Source of the DNA: Pseudomonadota bacterium
Lineage (GTDB): Bacteria; Pseudomonadota; Alphaproteobacteria; Rhizobiales; Hyphomicrobiaceae
NCBI GenBank assembly: GCA_023405815.1
Contig: JAEXXM010000083.1
Location: 1 to 27,333, forward strand
Direction: 5' to 3'
DNA length: 27,333 nucleotides
Position numbers and translations under genes: made by a program. The notes beneath the pieces are model-generated. The model was given only the letters and a program-made list of their open reading frames with translations. It did no database searches and was not told the origin of the DNA. Below are positions 14,522-22,086 of the stretch, piece by piece (within the stretch, counting starts at the first letter, position 1; every line of letters begins with the position of its first letter).

Positions 14522-15810
14522 TGGCATCGAAGATGAGATTTATCAGCTCGGCCTTCGTCCGTGGATTGCTCCTGCCAATGTTCGCCGCGCTCTGCACGGG
14601 CTCGACTGCTTCAGCGGCAGATCTCGGCGATACATGCTGTGTCGACTTGGAAAGCCGCATCGCCGAGCTCGAATCGACAACGGCGAGAAAGGGCAATCGC
14701 GCAGTCAGCCTCTCCGTCACGGGATACGTCACCAAACAGATCATGTATTGGGACGACGGGGTGGAACAGGATGCCTATATCACCGACATGGGGCCGACGC
14801 AGGCTACGAACTTCCGCTTCATGGGCAGCGCGAAGATCGCTGAAGGGTGGTCTGCAGGCTACTTAATGCGCATCCAGGATCTGTCGAGCAATCCGATGGC
14901 CCTCGATCAGTCAACCGCGGTGTCGGGGCCCGGACTTAACGTGCAGATGAACTATTGGTATCTCGCCAGCGAGGAGCTCGGGAAGCTCGCAGTGGGTAGG
15001 AACGCGCTCGCATCGAAGAGCGCGGCGATGTTCACTGACCTGTCAGGCACGCAGGTCATCGCCAACTATGTTCTGTTCGATGGCAACGCTTTCTTCCTCC
15101 GGCAAGGAGGCGATCTCCTCAAGCTGCGGTGGGGCGACTTCGGCTACTGCTACTCGCAGCAGCGCCCTTGGGGCGGCGACTGTGATGGCATCGTCATGAA
15201 CGGCGTGCGCTACGACAGCCCGACCATCGCTGGATTCTCCATGGCAGCGAGCTATGGCGAGGATGACGACTGGGAAGTGGCCGGCCGCTACTTGGGTGAG
15301 GTTGGCGGCTTCAAGGTCTCGCTGGGCGTCGGCTACTCGGTCAACACGGATGAGAACACGCAGCCGCCGCCTATATCGCTGCACAAGGATTCAAGCTTCT
15401 TCCAGGCAGGCGGCTACCTCCAGCATCTGTCGACGGGCCTATTCCTGCACGCCATCTACGGCACCGAAGACAATCACCGCGCCGAGACGCTTGCCGGCTT
15501 CACCGAGCCCGATACGCACCAGTGGTACGTGAAGAGTGGTATCAGGCATCAATGGCTTCCGTTGGGTCATACGGTTCTCTACGGAGAATACGCGCAGTAC
15601 GAGGACCAGCTTTCGCCGGCCGCGCTCAAGGCCGGAGCTATCGATAGCGAGTTCTCGCGCTGGGGCTTCGGCGCGGTGCAGGAGATCGATGCCGCGTCGA
15701 TGTCGATGTGGATTCGATACCGCCAGCAGGAAGTCGACATCGCAGGCGGCGGTCTCGGCGGCATCGATCCCTTCCGCTACGTCAGCGTCGGCTCGCTCGT
15801 TAACTTTTGA
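14521..15810 (+). CDS. Outer-membrane porin (alphaproteobacterial porin family)
   Basis: A 429-residue protein with a signal peptide (charged start, then FVRGLLLPMFAALCTGSTASA). The mature start is ADLGDTCCVDLESRIAELE.TTARKGNR, the hallmark of Rhizobiales porins: a short coiled coil followed by a beta barrel of alternating hydrophobic and polar residues. It ends in a terminal aromatic residue (SLVNF), as outer-membrane barrels do. It should form a general diffusion pore. The start codon shares one base with the ubiX stop (TGATG), so it is co-transcribed with ubiD-ubiX, an unusual neighbour for a porin. An ATG at 14533 is an alternative start. Confidence 0.88.
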   Translation: MASKMRFISSAFVRGLLLPMFAALCTGSTASAADLGDTCCVDLESRIAELESTTARKGNRAVSLSVTGYVTKQIMYWDDGVEQDAYITDMGPTQATNFRFMGSAKIAEGWSAGYLMRIQDLSSNPMALDQSTAVSGPGLNVQMNYWYLASEELGKLAVGRNALASKSAAMFTDLSGTQVIANYVLFDGNAFFLRQGGDLLKLRWGDFGYCYSQQRPWGGDCDGIVMNGVRYDSPTIAGFSMAASYGEDDDWEVAGRYLGEVGGFKVSLGVGYSVNTDENTQPPPISLHKDSSFFQAGGYLQHLSTGLFLHAIYGTEDNHRAETLAGFTEPDTHQWYVKSGIRHQWLPLGHTVLYGEYAQYEDQLSPAALKAGAIDSEFSRWGFGAVQEIDAASMSMWIRYRQQEVDIAGGGLGGIDPFRYVSVGSLVNF

Positions 15811-15817
15811 GCGATGC

Positions 15818-15834
15818 GCGCTCCTAGTGAGCGC
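15818..15834 (+). terminator. Short hairpin after the porin gene
   Basis: GCGCTC at 15818-15823 pairs with GAGCGC at 15829-15834 around a five-base loop, seven bases after the porin stop. There is only a TTTT about ten bases further on, so it is a possible but weak terminator of the ubiD-ubiX-porin transcript. Confidence 0.35.
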
Positions 15835-15889
15835 AGCAGTGCCTTTTCGGCTTCCGCGCCGCGGAATTTAGACTGTGCCGCAGCTACAC

Positions 15890-15932
15890 TTAACCGAAGG
15901 CAAGTCGGTCGGTCTGCAAACACGTTCCTAAT
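15890..15932 (+). promoter_or_regulatory. Crp/Fnr-type promoter upstream of the DUF2478 gene
   Basis: Box TTAACCGAAGGCAA at 15890-15903 has TTAAC-N4-GGCAA spacing. A -10-like CCTAAT at 15927-15932 starts 23 bases later. The gene starts at 16031, leaving a leader of roughly 90 bases. The box shares its TTAAC half-site with the box before the pqqA-like operon. Confidence 0.5.
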
Positions 15933-16030
15933 CTCTCTCTCTCGGATCGGAGCCTCGCGCCAGAGGGAACTCCTGTTTCCGGTGAGAGGAGCCATGAGCG
16001 GCGTCGATACGTGCCGCGCGGAGAAACGCT

Positions 16031-16549
16031 ATGAGGATCGCAGCGATTCTCTATGACGGGACGCAGAGCCGGAGCGTCGATGCGTTGATCGCAGAGCTTG
16101 CGAGCAAACTGCGAGAAAAGGGCGTGACCCTTGCGGGCGCGATACAGTTGAACCCCACGGTCGAGAATAGAAACCGTTGCGACATCGTTCTCGAGGATCT
16201 AGCCACGCGACGAGTGATCCAGGCTTCGCAGGACCGAGGCGCGTTTGCGAATGGATGTCGGCTCGATTCCAGCGCCCTGGAAGAAAGCGTCGGGCTAGCA
16301 GCGGCTTCGATCGGTCCTTCGACCGATCTCGTCATCGTCAATCGCTTCGGGAAGCAGGAGACCGAAGGGCGTGGCTTTCGCGCGCTGATCGAGCAAGCGG
16401 TGCTTCTTGACGTCCCGGCTATCGTCGGGCTCAACCGCGCACATGTCGGCTCCTGGCGCGAGTTCGTGGGTGATGACTTGCAACTATTGCCGATGCAGCT
16501 CGATGTCGTAGTGCAATGGTGCATGACGCAGATGTCGCTTTGTCACTAG
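16031..16549 (+). CDS. DUF2478 family protein
   Basis: A 172-residue soluble protein. It starts MRIAAILYDGTQSRSVDALIAELASKL and contains CDIVLEDLATRR, NGCRLDSSALEE and DLVIVNRFGKQETEGRGFRALIEQAV, the signature segments of the DUF2478 family. Members are common beside molybdate-transport or anaerobic-respiration genes in proteobacteria. The family has a P-loop-NTPase-like look but no proven function; 'dehydroquinate dehydratase' labels seen on some members are not supported by anything here. GGAGAAA lies before the ATG. It is probably controlled by the Crp/Fnr box upstream and co-transcribed with the next gene. Confidence 0.8.
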   Translation: MRIAAILYDGTQSRSVDALIAELASKLREKGVTLAGAIQLNPTVENRNRCDIVLEDLATRRVIQASQDRGAFANGCRLDSSALEESVGLAAASIGPSTDLVIVNRFGKQETEGRGFRALIEQAVLLDVPAIVGLNRAHVGSWREFVGDDLQLLPMQLDVVVQWCMTQMSLCH

Positions 16550-16603
16550 GTGCGTCGTTGCGCTGCAATGTCTGCTGGAATGGCTGCTTGAAGGAGGTGC
16601 TAC

Positions 16604-16960
16604 ATGCCCGTTCATTCGCCGAGCCAGCCCGAAGATCTGTTTCATCGCCTGCGGCGCATCCTATCGTCGCTGCACCTCGATTGTGAATGTCGCGAGACGC
16701 TGGACGGCGCTCTCGACCGCTTTTCGAGCCTTGAGTCCCGACGCCAGTTGAAATGCGCGCTGGCGCAGGCGCGTCGGCAACGAGATTGGATTTCTGCCCA
16801 AGTAGGTTTTCTGGACGATTTGAACGACATTTCCGAGCACGAAGCGGACGAAAGCGTTTTTGAAGAAATGGCAATGCTGTTCGATGAAATCAGCGCGGCC
16901 GCGATGAGCGCAGCGAAATCAATTCGCGGTGCGGCCGCGGTCGAGTCCGATGACGCTTAA
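16604..16960 (+). CDS. Conserved-looking hypothetical protein, 118 residues
   Basis: Not recognised. A strong ribosome site (AAGGAGGTG) precedes the ATG, and the codon pattern resembles its neighbours, so it is likely a real gene. The product is soluble and mostly helical, with a basic first half (DLFHRLRRILSSL, ARRQRDW) and an acidic second half (EHEADESVFEEMAMLFDEI). It has three Cys near the middle (DCECRETL, LKCALAQ) but no clear metal-site spacing. It lies 54 bases after the DUF2478 gene and just upstream of the nirK promoter, so a supporting role in denitrification is possible but unproven. Confidence 0.65.
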   Translation: MPVHSPSQPEDLFHRLRRILSSLHLDCECRETLDGALDRFSSLESRRQLKCALAQARRQRDWISAQVGFLDDLNDISEHEADESVFEEMAMLFDEISAAAMSAAKSIRGAAAVESDDA

Positions 16961-17070
16961 GCGCGACGCGGTGCAGCTCGTAGTGCGTCAATAGCCATCA
17001 ATCAGCTGTCGCCGATGCCGGCATTGTTGAACCCATATAAACGCCAATTTGCCGCATCGATGTTGCTGCT

Positions 17071-17115
17071 CTCTTTGTTTCGCAGCAAAGAGTGAGCGCC
17101 TCTCGCCCCTATAAT
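17071..17115 (+). promoter_or_regulatory. nirK promoter: inverted repeat with Crp/Fnr spacing and TATAAT
   Basis: CTCTTTG (17071-17077) and CAAAGAG (17086-17092) are perfect inverted arms around eight bases. Within them TTGTTTCGCAGCAA (17075-17088) has the TTG-N8-CAA core of a Crp/Fnr operator. A consensus -10, TATAAT, lies at 17110-17115, 21 bases after the core. Transcription should start near 17122, upstream of AGGAGG at 17151 and the ATG at 17166. Confidence 0.7.
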
Positions 17116-17165
17116 TGCAAATTGAGGCGGGGTTTCCCGTCCTATTTGATAGGAGGAATTGGCCA

Positions 17166-18296
17166 ATGGCTGAGGGGACTGAAATGGTGCGCCGCCCAAA
17201 GCGAGTCGGCGTAGTCGCCGGAGCGGCTGTTATGCTGATTATCGGTGCGACGTCGCTGCATGCGGAACAGGCGGCGGCTAAAGGCAAGTCTGCAGACCTC
17301 AGTGCGCTGGAGCGCGTGAAGATCGAACTGGCGAAGCCGCCGTTCGTTCATGCGCATTCGCAGAAGGCCATGGGCGCGCCGAAGATCGTCGAGTTCACGA
17401 TGACGATCGAGGAAAAGAAGATCGTCATCGACGACAAAGGCACTGAAGTACACGCCATGACTTTCAACGGCTCGGTGCCCGGGCCGCTCATGGTCGTGCA
17501 TCAAGGCGACTACGTCGAGCTGACGCTGATTAACCCGGCCACCAACACGATGCCGCACAATATCGATTTCCATGCGGCCACCGGCGCGTTGGGAGGGGCG
17601 GCTCTCACGCTCATCAATCCCGGAGAGAGGACCGTGCTGCGCTTCAAGGCGACCAAAGCCGGTGTGTTCGTCTACCACTGCGCTCCTCCGGGAATGGTTC
17701 CGTGGCACGTTACGGCAGGGATGAACGGCGCGATCATGGTGTTGCCGCGCGAAGGGCTGACGGACGGCAAGGGGAAGGAGCTTCCCTATGATCGCGTCTA
17801 TTATGTCGGGGAGCAGGACTTCTACATTCCGCGCGACGAGAAGGGGAACTTCAAGAAGTATGAATCGGCCGCGGAGGCCTATGAGGACACGGTGGCAGTG
17901 ATGCGCACGCTGACCCCGACTCACGTCGTGTTCAACGGGGCGGTGGGCGCGCTTACTGGCGACAAGGCGCTAAAGGCGTCTGTTGGGGAGAAGGTTCTTG
18001 TCGTTCACTCGCAGGCAAACCGCGACACGCGTCCGCACCTGATCGGCGGTCACGGTGACTATGTGTGGCCGACAGGAAAGTTCCGTACGCCTCCGGACGT
18101 CGATCAGGAGACGTGGTTCATTCCCGGGGGCACGGCGGGCGCTGCCTATTACACCTTCGCGCAGCCCGGTATCTACGCGTACGTCAATCACAACTTGATC
18201 GAGGCGTTCGAGCTCGGGGCGGCAGCGCATTTCACCGTGACTGGCGACTGGGACGATGACCTGATGACGTCGGTCGTCCCTCCGGGTGGGAGCTAA
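17166..18296 (+). CDS. nirK: Copper-containing nitrite reductase NirK
   Basis: A 376-residue periplasmic enzyme that reduces nitrite to nitric oxide. A signal peptide (RRPKRVGVVAGAAVMLIIGATSLHA) precedes two cupredoxin domains. Type 1 copper ligands are H131, C172, H181 and M186, and type 2 ligands are H136, H171 and H342, in MPHNIDFHAATG, VYHCAPPGMVPWHVTAGM and VNHNLIEAFE. The ATG at 17166 is chosen because AGGAGG lies nine bases upstream; the frame is open to an ATG at 17115, but that codon begins within the -10 element. It is controlled by the box at 17071-17092 and followed by a hairpin and nirV. No missing residues. Confidence 0.96.
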   Translation: MAEGTEMVRRPKRVGVVAGAAVMLIIGATSLHAEQAAAKGKSADLSALERVKIELAKPPFVHAHSQKAMGAPKIVEFTMTIEEKKIVIDDKGTEVHAMTFNGSVPGPLMVVHQGDYVELTLINPATNTMPHNIDFHAATGALGGAALTLINPGERTVLRFKATKAGVFVYHCAPPGMVPWHVTAGMNGAIMVLPREGLTDGKGKELPYDRVYYVGEQDFYIPRDEKGNFKKYESAAEAYEDTVAVMRTLTPTHVVFNGAVGALTGDKALKASVGEKVLVVHSQANRDTRPHLIGGHGDYVWPTGKFRTPPDVDQETWFIPGGTAGAAYYTFAQPGIYAYVNHNLIEAFELGAAAHFTVTGDWDDDLMTSVVPPGGS

Positions 18297-18305
18297 GTGC
18301 AATCA

Positions 18306-18345
18306 AGCGGCGCGCTGCTGTGGCGATACCGTGGCGCGCCGCTTT
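18306..18345 (+). terminator. Hairpin between nirK and nirV
   Basis: AAGCGGCGCGC at 18306-18316 pairs perfectly with GCGCGCCGCTT at 18335-18345, with an 18-base loop and a single extra T after it. It starts nine bases after the nirK stop. It may end most nirK transcripts or protect their 3' end while allowing some read-through into nirV. Confidence 0.5.
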
Positions 18346-18409
18346 CGACTGCGCCGCTTCCGTAGGCGCCGCACTCTAAGGTGCCGATATATCAGGCAAA
18401 GGGGCCCAC

Positions 18410-19294
18410 ATGGCGTCGCTATTGTCTCGACCGGATGCCACGCTGGCGTTGATTGCTGCTCCATCGCTGCTGGTGGTCCTGATCGCCGGCGGGCTGGCGC
18501 TGAAGTCTGGGGGCATCGATTACGTGCCGGATGGCATTGCTGTCGGTACACCACAGACCGTCATGGTTGCCCCGCGTACATACAATTACCGACCTCCGGG
18601 CGAGTACACGCGTGACGGTTATGCGGTAGATGCGCCGCTGGTCGCGATTTCCGTCACTCGTCCCCTTACGATCATGAAGTATCAAGTCTCCAGGGTCGAA
18701 TACGACCGCTGCGTCGGCGATGGCGCTTGCGCGCTGCCGGAACCGGAATATTTGCCGTCCGGGAAGGTCGACGTTCCGGCGACGGGCGTCAGCCTCGAGG
18801 ACGCCCAAGCCTATGCGGATTGGCTCAGCCGGCAAACGGGCGAGGCGTGGAGGCTGCCGACGGATAGGGAGCTTGCATTCGCTGCCGGCTCCCGCTTTCC
18901 GGACGACGCGCTGGGAACCGATAGTCCCAACCCGGCGGTTCGGTGGTTGGAGAGGTATCGCAGAGAGACTGCGCGCAGTGCGGCTCGTGATCCGGTGCCG
19001 AAGCCAAGGGGGCATTTCGGGGAAAACGAATTCGGACTGGCCGACTTTGGCGGCAACGTCTGGGAATGGACTACGACCTGCTACCGTCGCGTTATTGCAG
19101 GCTCCGCCGAGCAAGCCGATACTTCGCCATGCGGCGTACAGTTCGTGTCGGGTGAACACCGCGCCGCGATGGTCTCTTTCATTCGCAATCCAAAGGGTGG
19201 CGGATGCGCGGTTGGTGCGCCTCCGGAGAATCTCGGGTTCCGACTGGTGAAAGATACGCGGTGGTATGCGCGGCTGCTGACGGCGTTCCGATAG
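18410..19294 (+). CDS. nirV: NirV, formylglycine-generating-enzyme-like protein
   Basis: A 294-residue protein with an N-terminal membrane or signal segment (LALIAAPSLLVVLIAGGLAL) and an SUMF1/FGE-sulfatase-type domain. The visible domain motifs are PATGVSLEDAQAYADWLSRQTGEAWRLPTDRELAFAAGS, then GLADFGGNVWEWT and a C-terminal NLGFRLV. NirV proteins accompany nirK in many denitrifiers; their exact job is unclear. The pair of cysteines used by true FGE is not in its usual arrangement (one Cys in GGGCAVG), so enzymatic activity of the FGE kind is doubtful. It follows nirK and precedes nnrR. Confidence 0.88.
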   Translation: MASLLSRPDATLALIAAPSLLVVLIAGGLALKSGGIDYVPDGIAVGTPQTVMVAPRTYNYRPPGEYTRDGYAVDAPLVAISVTRPLTIMKYQVSRVEYDRCVGDGACALPEPEYLPSGKVDVPATGVSLEDAQAYADWLSRQTGEAWRLPTDRELAFAAGSRFPDDALGTDSPNPAVRWLERYRRETARSAARDPVPKPRGHFGENEFGLADFGGNVWEWTTTCYRRVIAGSAEQADTSPCGVQFVSGEHRAAMVSFIRNPKGGGCAVGAPPENLGFRLVKDTRWYARLLTAFR

Positions 19295-19381
19295 TCCGGG
19301 GGCGCGGCGCCAGAGCACTGGCCGGGCGCATCGCCCAGCTTTGTCGGTTCCTTTCATCATGATAGATTCGCGACCTGCCGA

Positions 19382-20092
19382 GTGAGGGCGCTGGTCGTGA
19401 AAGTCGACAGGACTGCAGTCAAGTCGCTCCCCCTGTTCCAGGACATGAGCGACGCCGACCTCGACGTGTTCCTCGGCCACGCGTCGGTCCGGCGTGTGCC
19501 TCAGGGCGAGTCCGTATTCAAGCAGGGCCAGCAGGCGGACAGCTTCTTCCTGCTCCTCAACGGACGACTGAAGGTCACGCAAGTGACGGGTGATGGGCAG
19601 CAGGTCATCGTTCGCGTCGTGCACCCGGGCGAACTGTTCGGTTTTGCCGCAGCGCTGCAGCGCCCGGACTATCCCGGCACGGCACTGGCGGTGATGGACA
19701 GCGACATCCTTGTCTGGCCAAGCGAGTTTTGGGCGAAACTCATTGAGTGTAACGGCCGCGTAGCCGTGAGCGCGATCCAGACAATGGGCAAGCAGCTCGA
19801 GGAAGCCCATACGCGCATCCGCGAGATGTCGACGCAGGAGGTCGAACGGCGAGTCGCACATGCGATCTTGCGCCTTTCGCTTCAGGCGGGCAGGCGCGAG
19901 GAAGGCGGAATCGAGATCGCCTTTCCGATCTCGCGGCAGGACATCGCAGAAATGACGGGAACCACGCTGCACACAGTCTCGCGCATCCTCAGCGGGTGGG
20001 AGGCCCAGGGCCTGGTCGAGTGCGGGCGGCAAAAGGTCATCGTACGCGATCTCGACGGGCTGTCGCGCCTTGCCGAGGGTACGCGCGGCTGA
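19382..20092 (+). CDS. nnrR: NnrR-like Crp/Fnr regulator of denitrification
   Basis: A 236-residue Crp/Fnr-family regulator: an N-terminal sensor barrel (GESVFKQGQQADSFFLLLNGRLKVTQ), a long dimer helix and a C-terminal winged helix. The recognition helix reads TGTTLHTVSRILSGWE. This H-T-V-S-R form, rather than FNR's E-x-x-S-R, is typical of NnrR. It has two Cys, neither in an FNR cluster arrangement. NnrR responds to NO and turns on nir and nor genes; the position between nirV and norC fits. A GTG at 19382 is the likely start. No box of the common type is seen directly before it. Confidence 0.85.
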   Translation: MRALVVKVDRTAVKSLPLFQDMSDADLDVFLGHASVRRVPQGESVFKQGQQADSFFLLLNGRLKVTQVTGDGQQVIVRVVHPGELFGFAAALQRPDYPGTALAVMDSDILVWPSEFWAKLIECNGRVAVSAIQTMGKQLEEAHTRIREMSTQEVERRVAHAILRLSLQAGRREEGGIEIAFPISRQDIAEMTGTTLHTVSRILSGWEAQGLVECGRQKVIVRDLDGLSRLAEGTRG

Positions 20093-20158
20093 GGCCTGCG
20101 CTGCTTCGCCGCGCGCGGCGTCTTACCTCCGCTATGCCGCCCGGAAACCCCGCGGCAC

Positions 20159-20199
20159 TTACCTTTCGTCAAGTGCATTCGGCTGCTGCGCGTCAGAGT
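20159..20199 (+). promoter_or_regulatory. Crp/Fnr (NnrR)-type promoter of the nor operon
   Basis: Box TTACCTTTCGTCAA at 20159-20172 has the 5-4-5 layout. A poor -10 (CAGAGT, 20194-20199, three of six matches) begins 21 bases later. Transcription would start near 20207 and norC begins at 20236. The weak -10 fits a promoter that depends on an activator. Confidence 0.58.
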
Positions 20200-20235
20200 C
20201 CGTCTCCCATGGCCATTGGCGGGAGACAGTCAACA

Positions 20236-20688
20236 ATGCGCGAAGTCATGACAAAGACCATGGCCCGAAACATCTTCTATGGCGGGTCAATATTCTTCAT
20301 TCTCATTTTCGTCGGCCTGACAGCTCACAGCCACTACTACGTCGTCACAAGGTCGACGGCGGGCACGCCGCTGACGGAGTCCGTCGCGCGCGGCAAGCGG
20401 GTGTGGGAGGCCAACGCCTGCATTAACTGCCACACCATCCACGGCGAGGGCGCGTATTTCGCGCCCGAGGTCGGGAACGTCATGACCCGTTGGGGCGTGG
20501 TCGATTCCCCTGACGACGCTTTCCAGGCTCTCAAGGGTTGGATCGAGGCGCAGCCGAGCGGGGCTCCTGGGCGCCGCCAGATGCCGCGCTTCCACCTGTC
20601 CGACGAGGAAATACGGGATCTCTCCGAATTCCTGATTTGGACCGATAAGACAAACACCCAGGGCTGGCCGCCGAAAGATTCCGGCTGA
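20236..20688 (+). CDS. norC: Nitric oxide reductase subunit C (cytochrome c)
   Basis: A 150-residue membrane-anchored cytochrome c. It has one N-terminal helix (FYGGSIFFILIFVGLTAHSHYY) and a heme-binding CINCH motif (C62, C65, H66); a Met in GNVMTRW is the probable sixth ligand. NorC passes electrons from cytochrome c or cupredoxins to NorB. The ATG at 20236 is chosen because GGGAGA lies eight to nine bases upstream; the frame is open much further upstream, into nnrR. It is the first gene of norCBQDEF. Confidence 0.95.
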   Translation: MREVMTKTMARNIFYGGSIFFILIFVGLTAHSHYYVVTRSTAGTPLTESVARGKRVWEANACINCHTIHGEGAYFAPEVGNVMTRWGVVDSPDDAFQALKGWIEAQPSGAPGRRQMPRFHLSDEEIRDLSEFLIWTDKTNTQGWPPKDSG

Positions 20689-20712
20689 AGCGGACGCACG
20701 GAGAACAAATCG

Positions 20713-22083
20713 ATGAAATACCAGACTCAGAAGATCGCCCTCGCTTACTTCGTCGTCGCTCTCGCCCTGTTTATCGTGCAGGTTTCGGGTGGGCTGCTCG
20801 CCGGCTGGATCTACATCTCACCCAACACGCTGTCGGACGTGCTGCCGTTCAACATCGTACGGATGCTGCACACCAACGCGCTGATCGTGTGGCTGCTGCT
20901 CGGCTTCTTCGGCGCCGCCTACTTCATCGTTCCAGAAGAGTCCGAGCGGGAGATCTATTCGCCGCGGATGGCTTACCTGCAGCTCGCCATCCTGGTGCTG
21001 GGCACGCTCGGCGCCGTCGTCACCTACGTGTTCGACCTGTTCCACGGCAACATCCTGCTCGGCAAGGACGGTCGGGAGTTTCTCGAGCAGCCACTATGGG
21101 TGAAGATAGGCATCGTCGTTGCCGCGTTGATGTTCCTCTACAACATCTCGATGACCGTGCTCGCCGGTAAGAAGACTGCGATCACGAGCGTGCTCCTGAT
21201 TGGACTGTGGGGCCTCGCCCTGCTGTTCCTGTTCGCGTTCTACAATCCCGCAAACCTCAGCGTCGACAAGATGTACTGGTGGTACGTGGTTCATCTCTGG
21301 GTCGAGGGTGTGTGGGAGTTGATCATGGCCTCGATCCTCGCCTACCTCATGCTGAAGCTGACGGGAGTCGACCGAGAGATCGTCGAGAAGTGGCTCTATG
21401 TCATCGTCGGCACGGCGCTGTTCTCGGGAATCCTCGGCACGGGCCACCACTACTATTGGATCGGAACGCCCGGCTACTGGCAGTGGATCGGCTCGATCTT
21501 CTCCTCGCTCGAGGTTGTTCCGTTCTTCCTCATGATGGCGTTCAGCTTCGTCATGGTGTGGAAGGGGCGTCGCGAGCATCCCAACAAGGCGGCGCTGCTG
21601 TGGTCGCTCGGCTGCACGACGCTGGCGTTCTTCGGTGCCGGCGTCTGGGGCTTCATGCATACGCTGCATGGCGTCAACTTCTACACGCACGGCACGCAGA
21701 TAACGGCGGCGCACGGGCACCTCGCGTTCTTCGGTGCCTACGTCTCACTCAATCTCGCCATCTTCACTTACGCATTCCCGATGCTGCGCAACCGCGACCC
21801 CTATAACCAGGTGCTCATCATGGCGAGCTTCTGGCTGATGGCCGGCGGCATGGCGTTCATGACGTTCGTGCTGACCTTCGCGGGCACCATCCAGACGCAT
21901 CTGCAGCGCGTTCTGGGCCAGCCCTACATGGACGTGCAGGATCAGATCATGCTGTTCCACTACATGCGGTTCGGGGCCGGTGTCGCTGTGGTGCTCGGGG
22001 CGGTTCTCTTCATCTTTGCCACGCTGGTACCGCGCCGAGAGGTCATAGCGACAGGCTCCACCAGACTCCTGCCAGCGGAGTAG
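20713..22083 (+). CDS. norB: Nitric oxide reductase subunit B
   Basis: A 456-residue polytopic membrane protein, about 12 helices, the catalytic subunit that reduces NO to N2O. The histidine-rich helices expected for hemes b and b3 and the non-heme iron are visible: RMLHTNALIVWLLLGFFGAAYF, YVVHLWVEGVWELIM, GILGTGHHYYWIG and TAAHGHLAFFGAYVSLN. The Glu in VEGVWELI is also kept. Length and order are normal. It lies 24 bases after norC and four bases before norQ. Confidence 0.97.
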   Translation: MKYQTQKIALAYFVVALALFIVQVSGGLLAGWIYISPNTLSDVLPFNIVRMLHTNALIVWLLLGFFGAAYFIVPEESEREIYSPRMAYLQLAILVLGTLGAVVTYVFDLFHGNILLGKDGREFLEQPLWVKIGIVVAALMFLYNISMTVLAGKKTAITSVLLIGLWGLALLFLFAFYNPANLSVDKMYWWYVVHLWVEGVWELIMASILAYLMLKLTGVDREIVEKWLYVIVGTALFSGILGTGHHYYWIGTPGYWQWIGSIFSSLEVVPFFLMMAFSFVMVWKGRREHPNKAALLWSLGCTTLAFFGAGVWGFMHTLHGVNFYTHGTQITAAHGHLAFFGAYVSLNLAIFTYAFPMLRNRDPYNQVLIMASFWLMAGGMAFMTFVLTFAGTIQTHLQRVLGQPYMDVQDQIMLFHYMRFGAGVAVVLGAVLFIFATLVPRREVIATGSTRLLPAE

Positions 22084-22086
22084 ACA

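Noticed and set aside
17025..17060. Possible Crp/Fnr half-sites such as TTGCCGCATCGATG upstream of nirK
   Set aside because: Only one half matches; the site at 17075-17088 with TATAAT at the right distance is a far better candidate.
18419..20032. A 537-residue open frame on the minus strand
   Set aside because: It lies opposite nirV and nnrR, which have clear family motifs. The antisense protein is rich in Arg and Pro, has no recognisable motif, and high G+C makes such frames common.
20107..20120. 14-bp palindrome CGCCGCGCGCGGCG after nnrR
   Set aside because: It is only C and G in a GC-rich region, with no loop or T-run, so it is not convincing as a terminator or operator.
19996..20235. 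Longer start for norC reaching back into nnrR
   Set aside because: It would include the promoter box and add about 80 residues before the membrane anchor; GGGAGA sits before the ATG at 20236.
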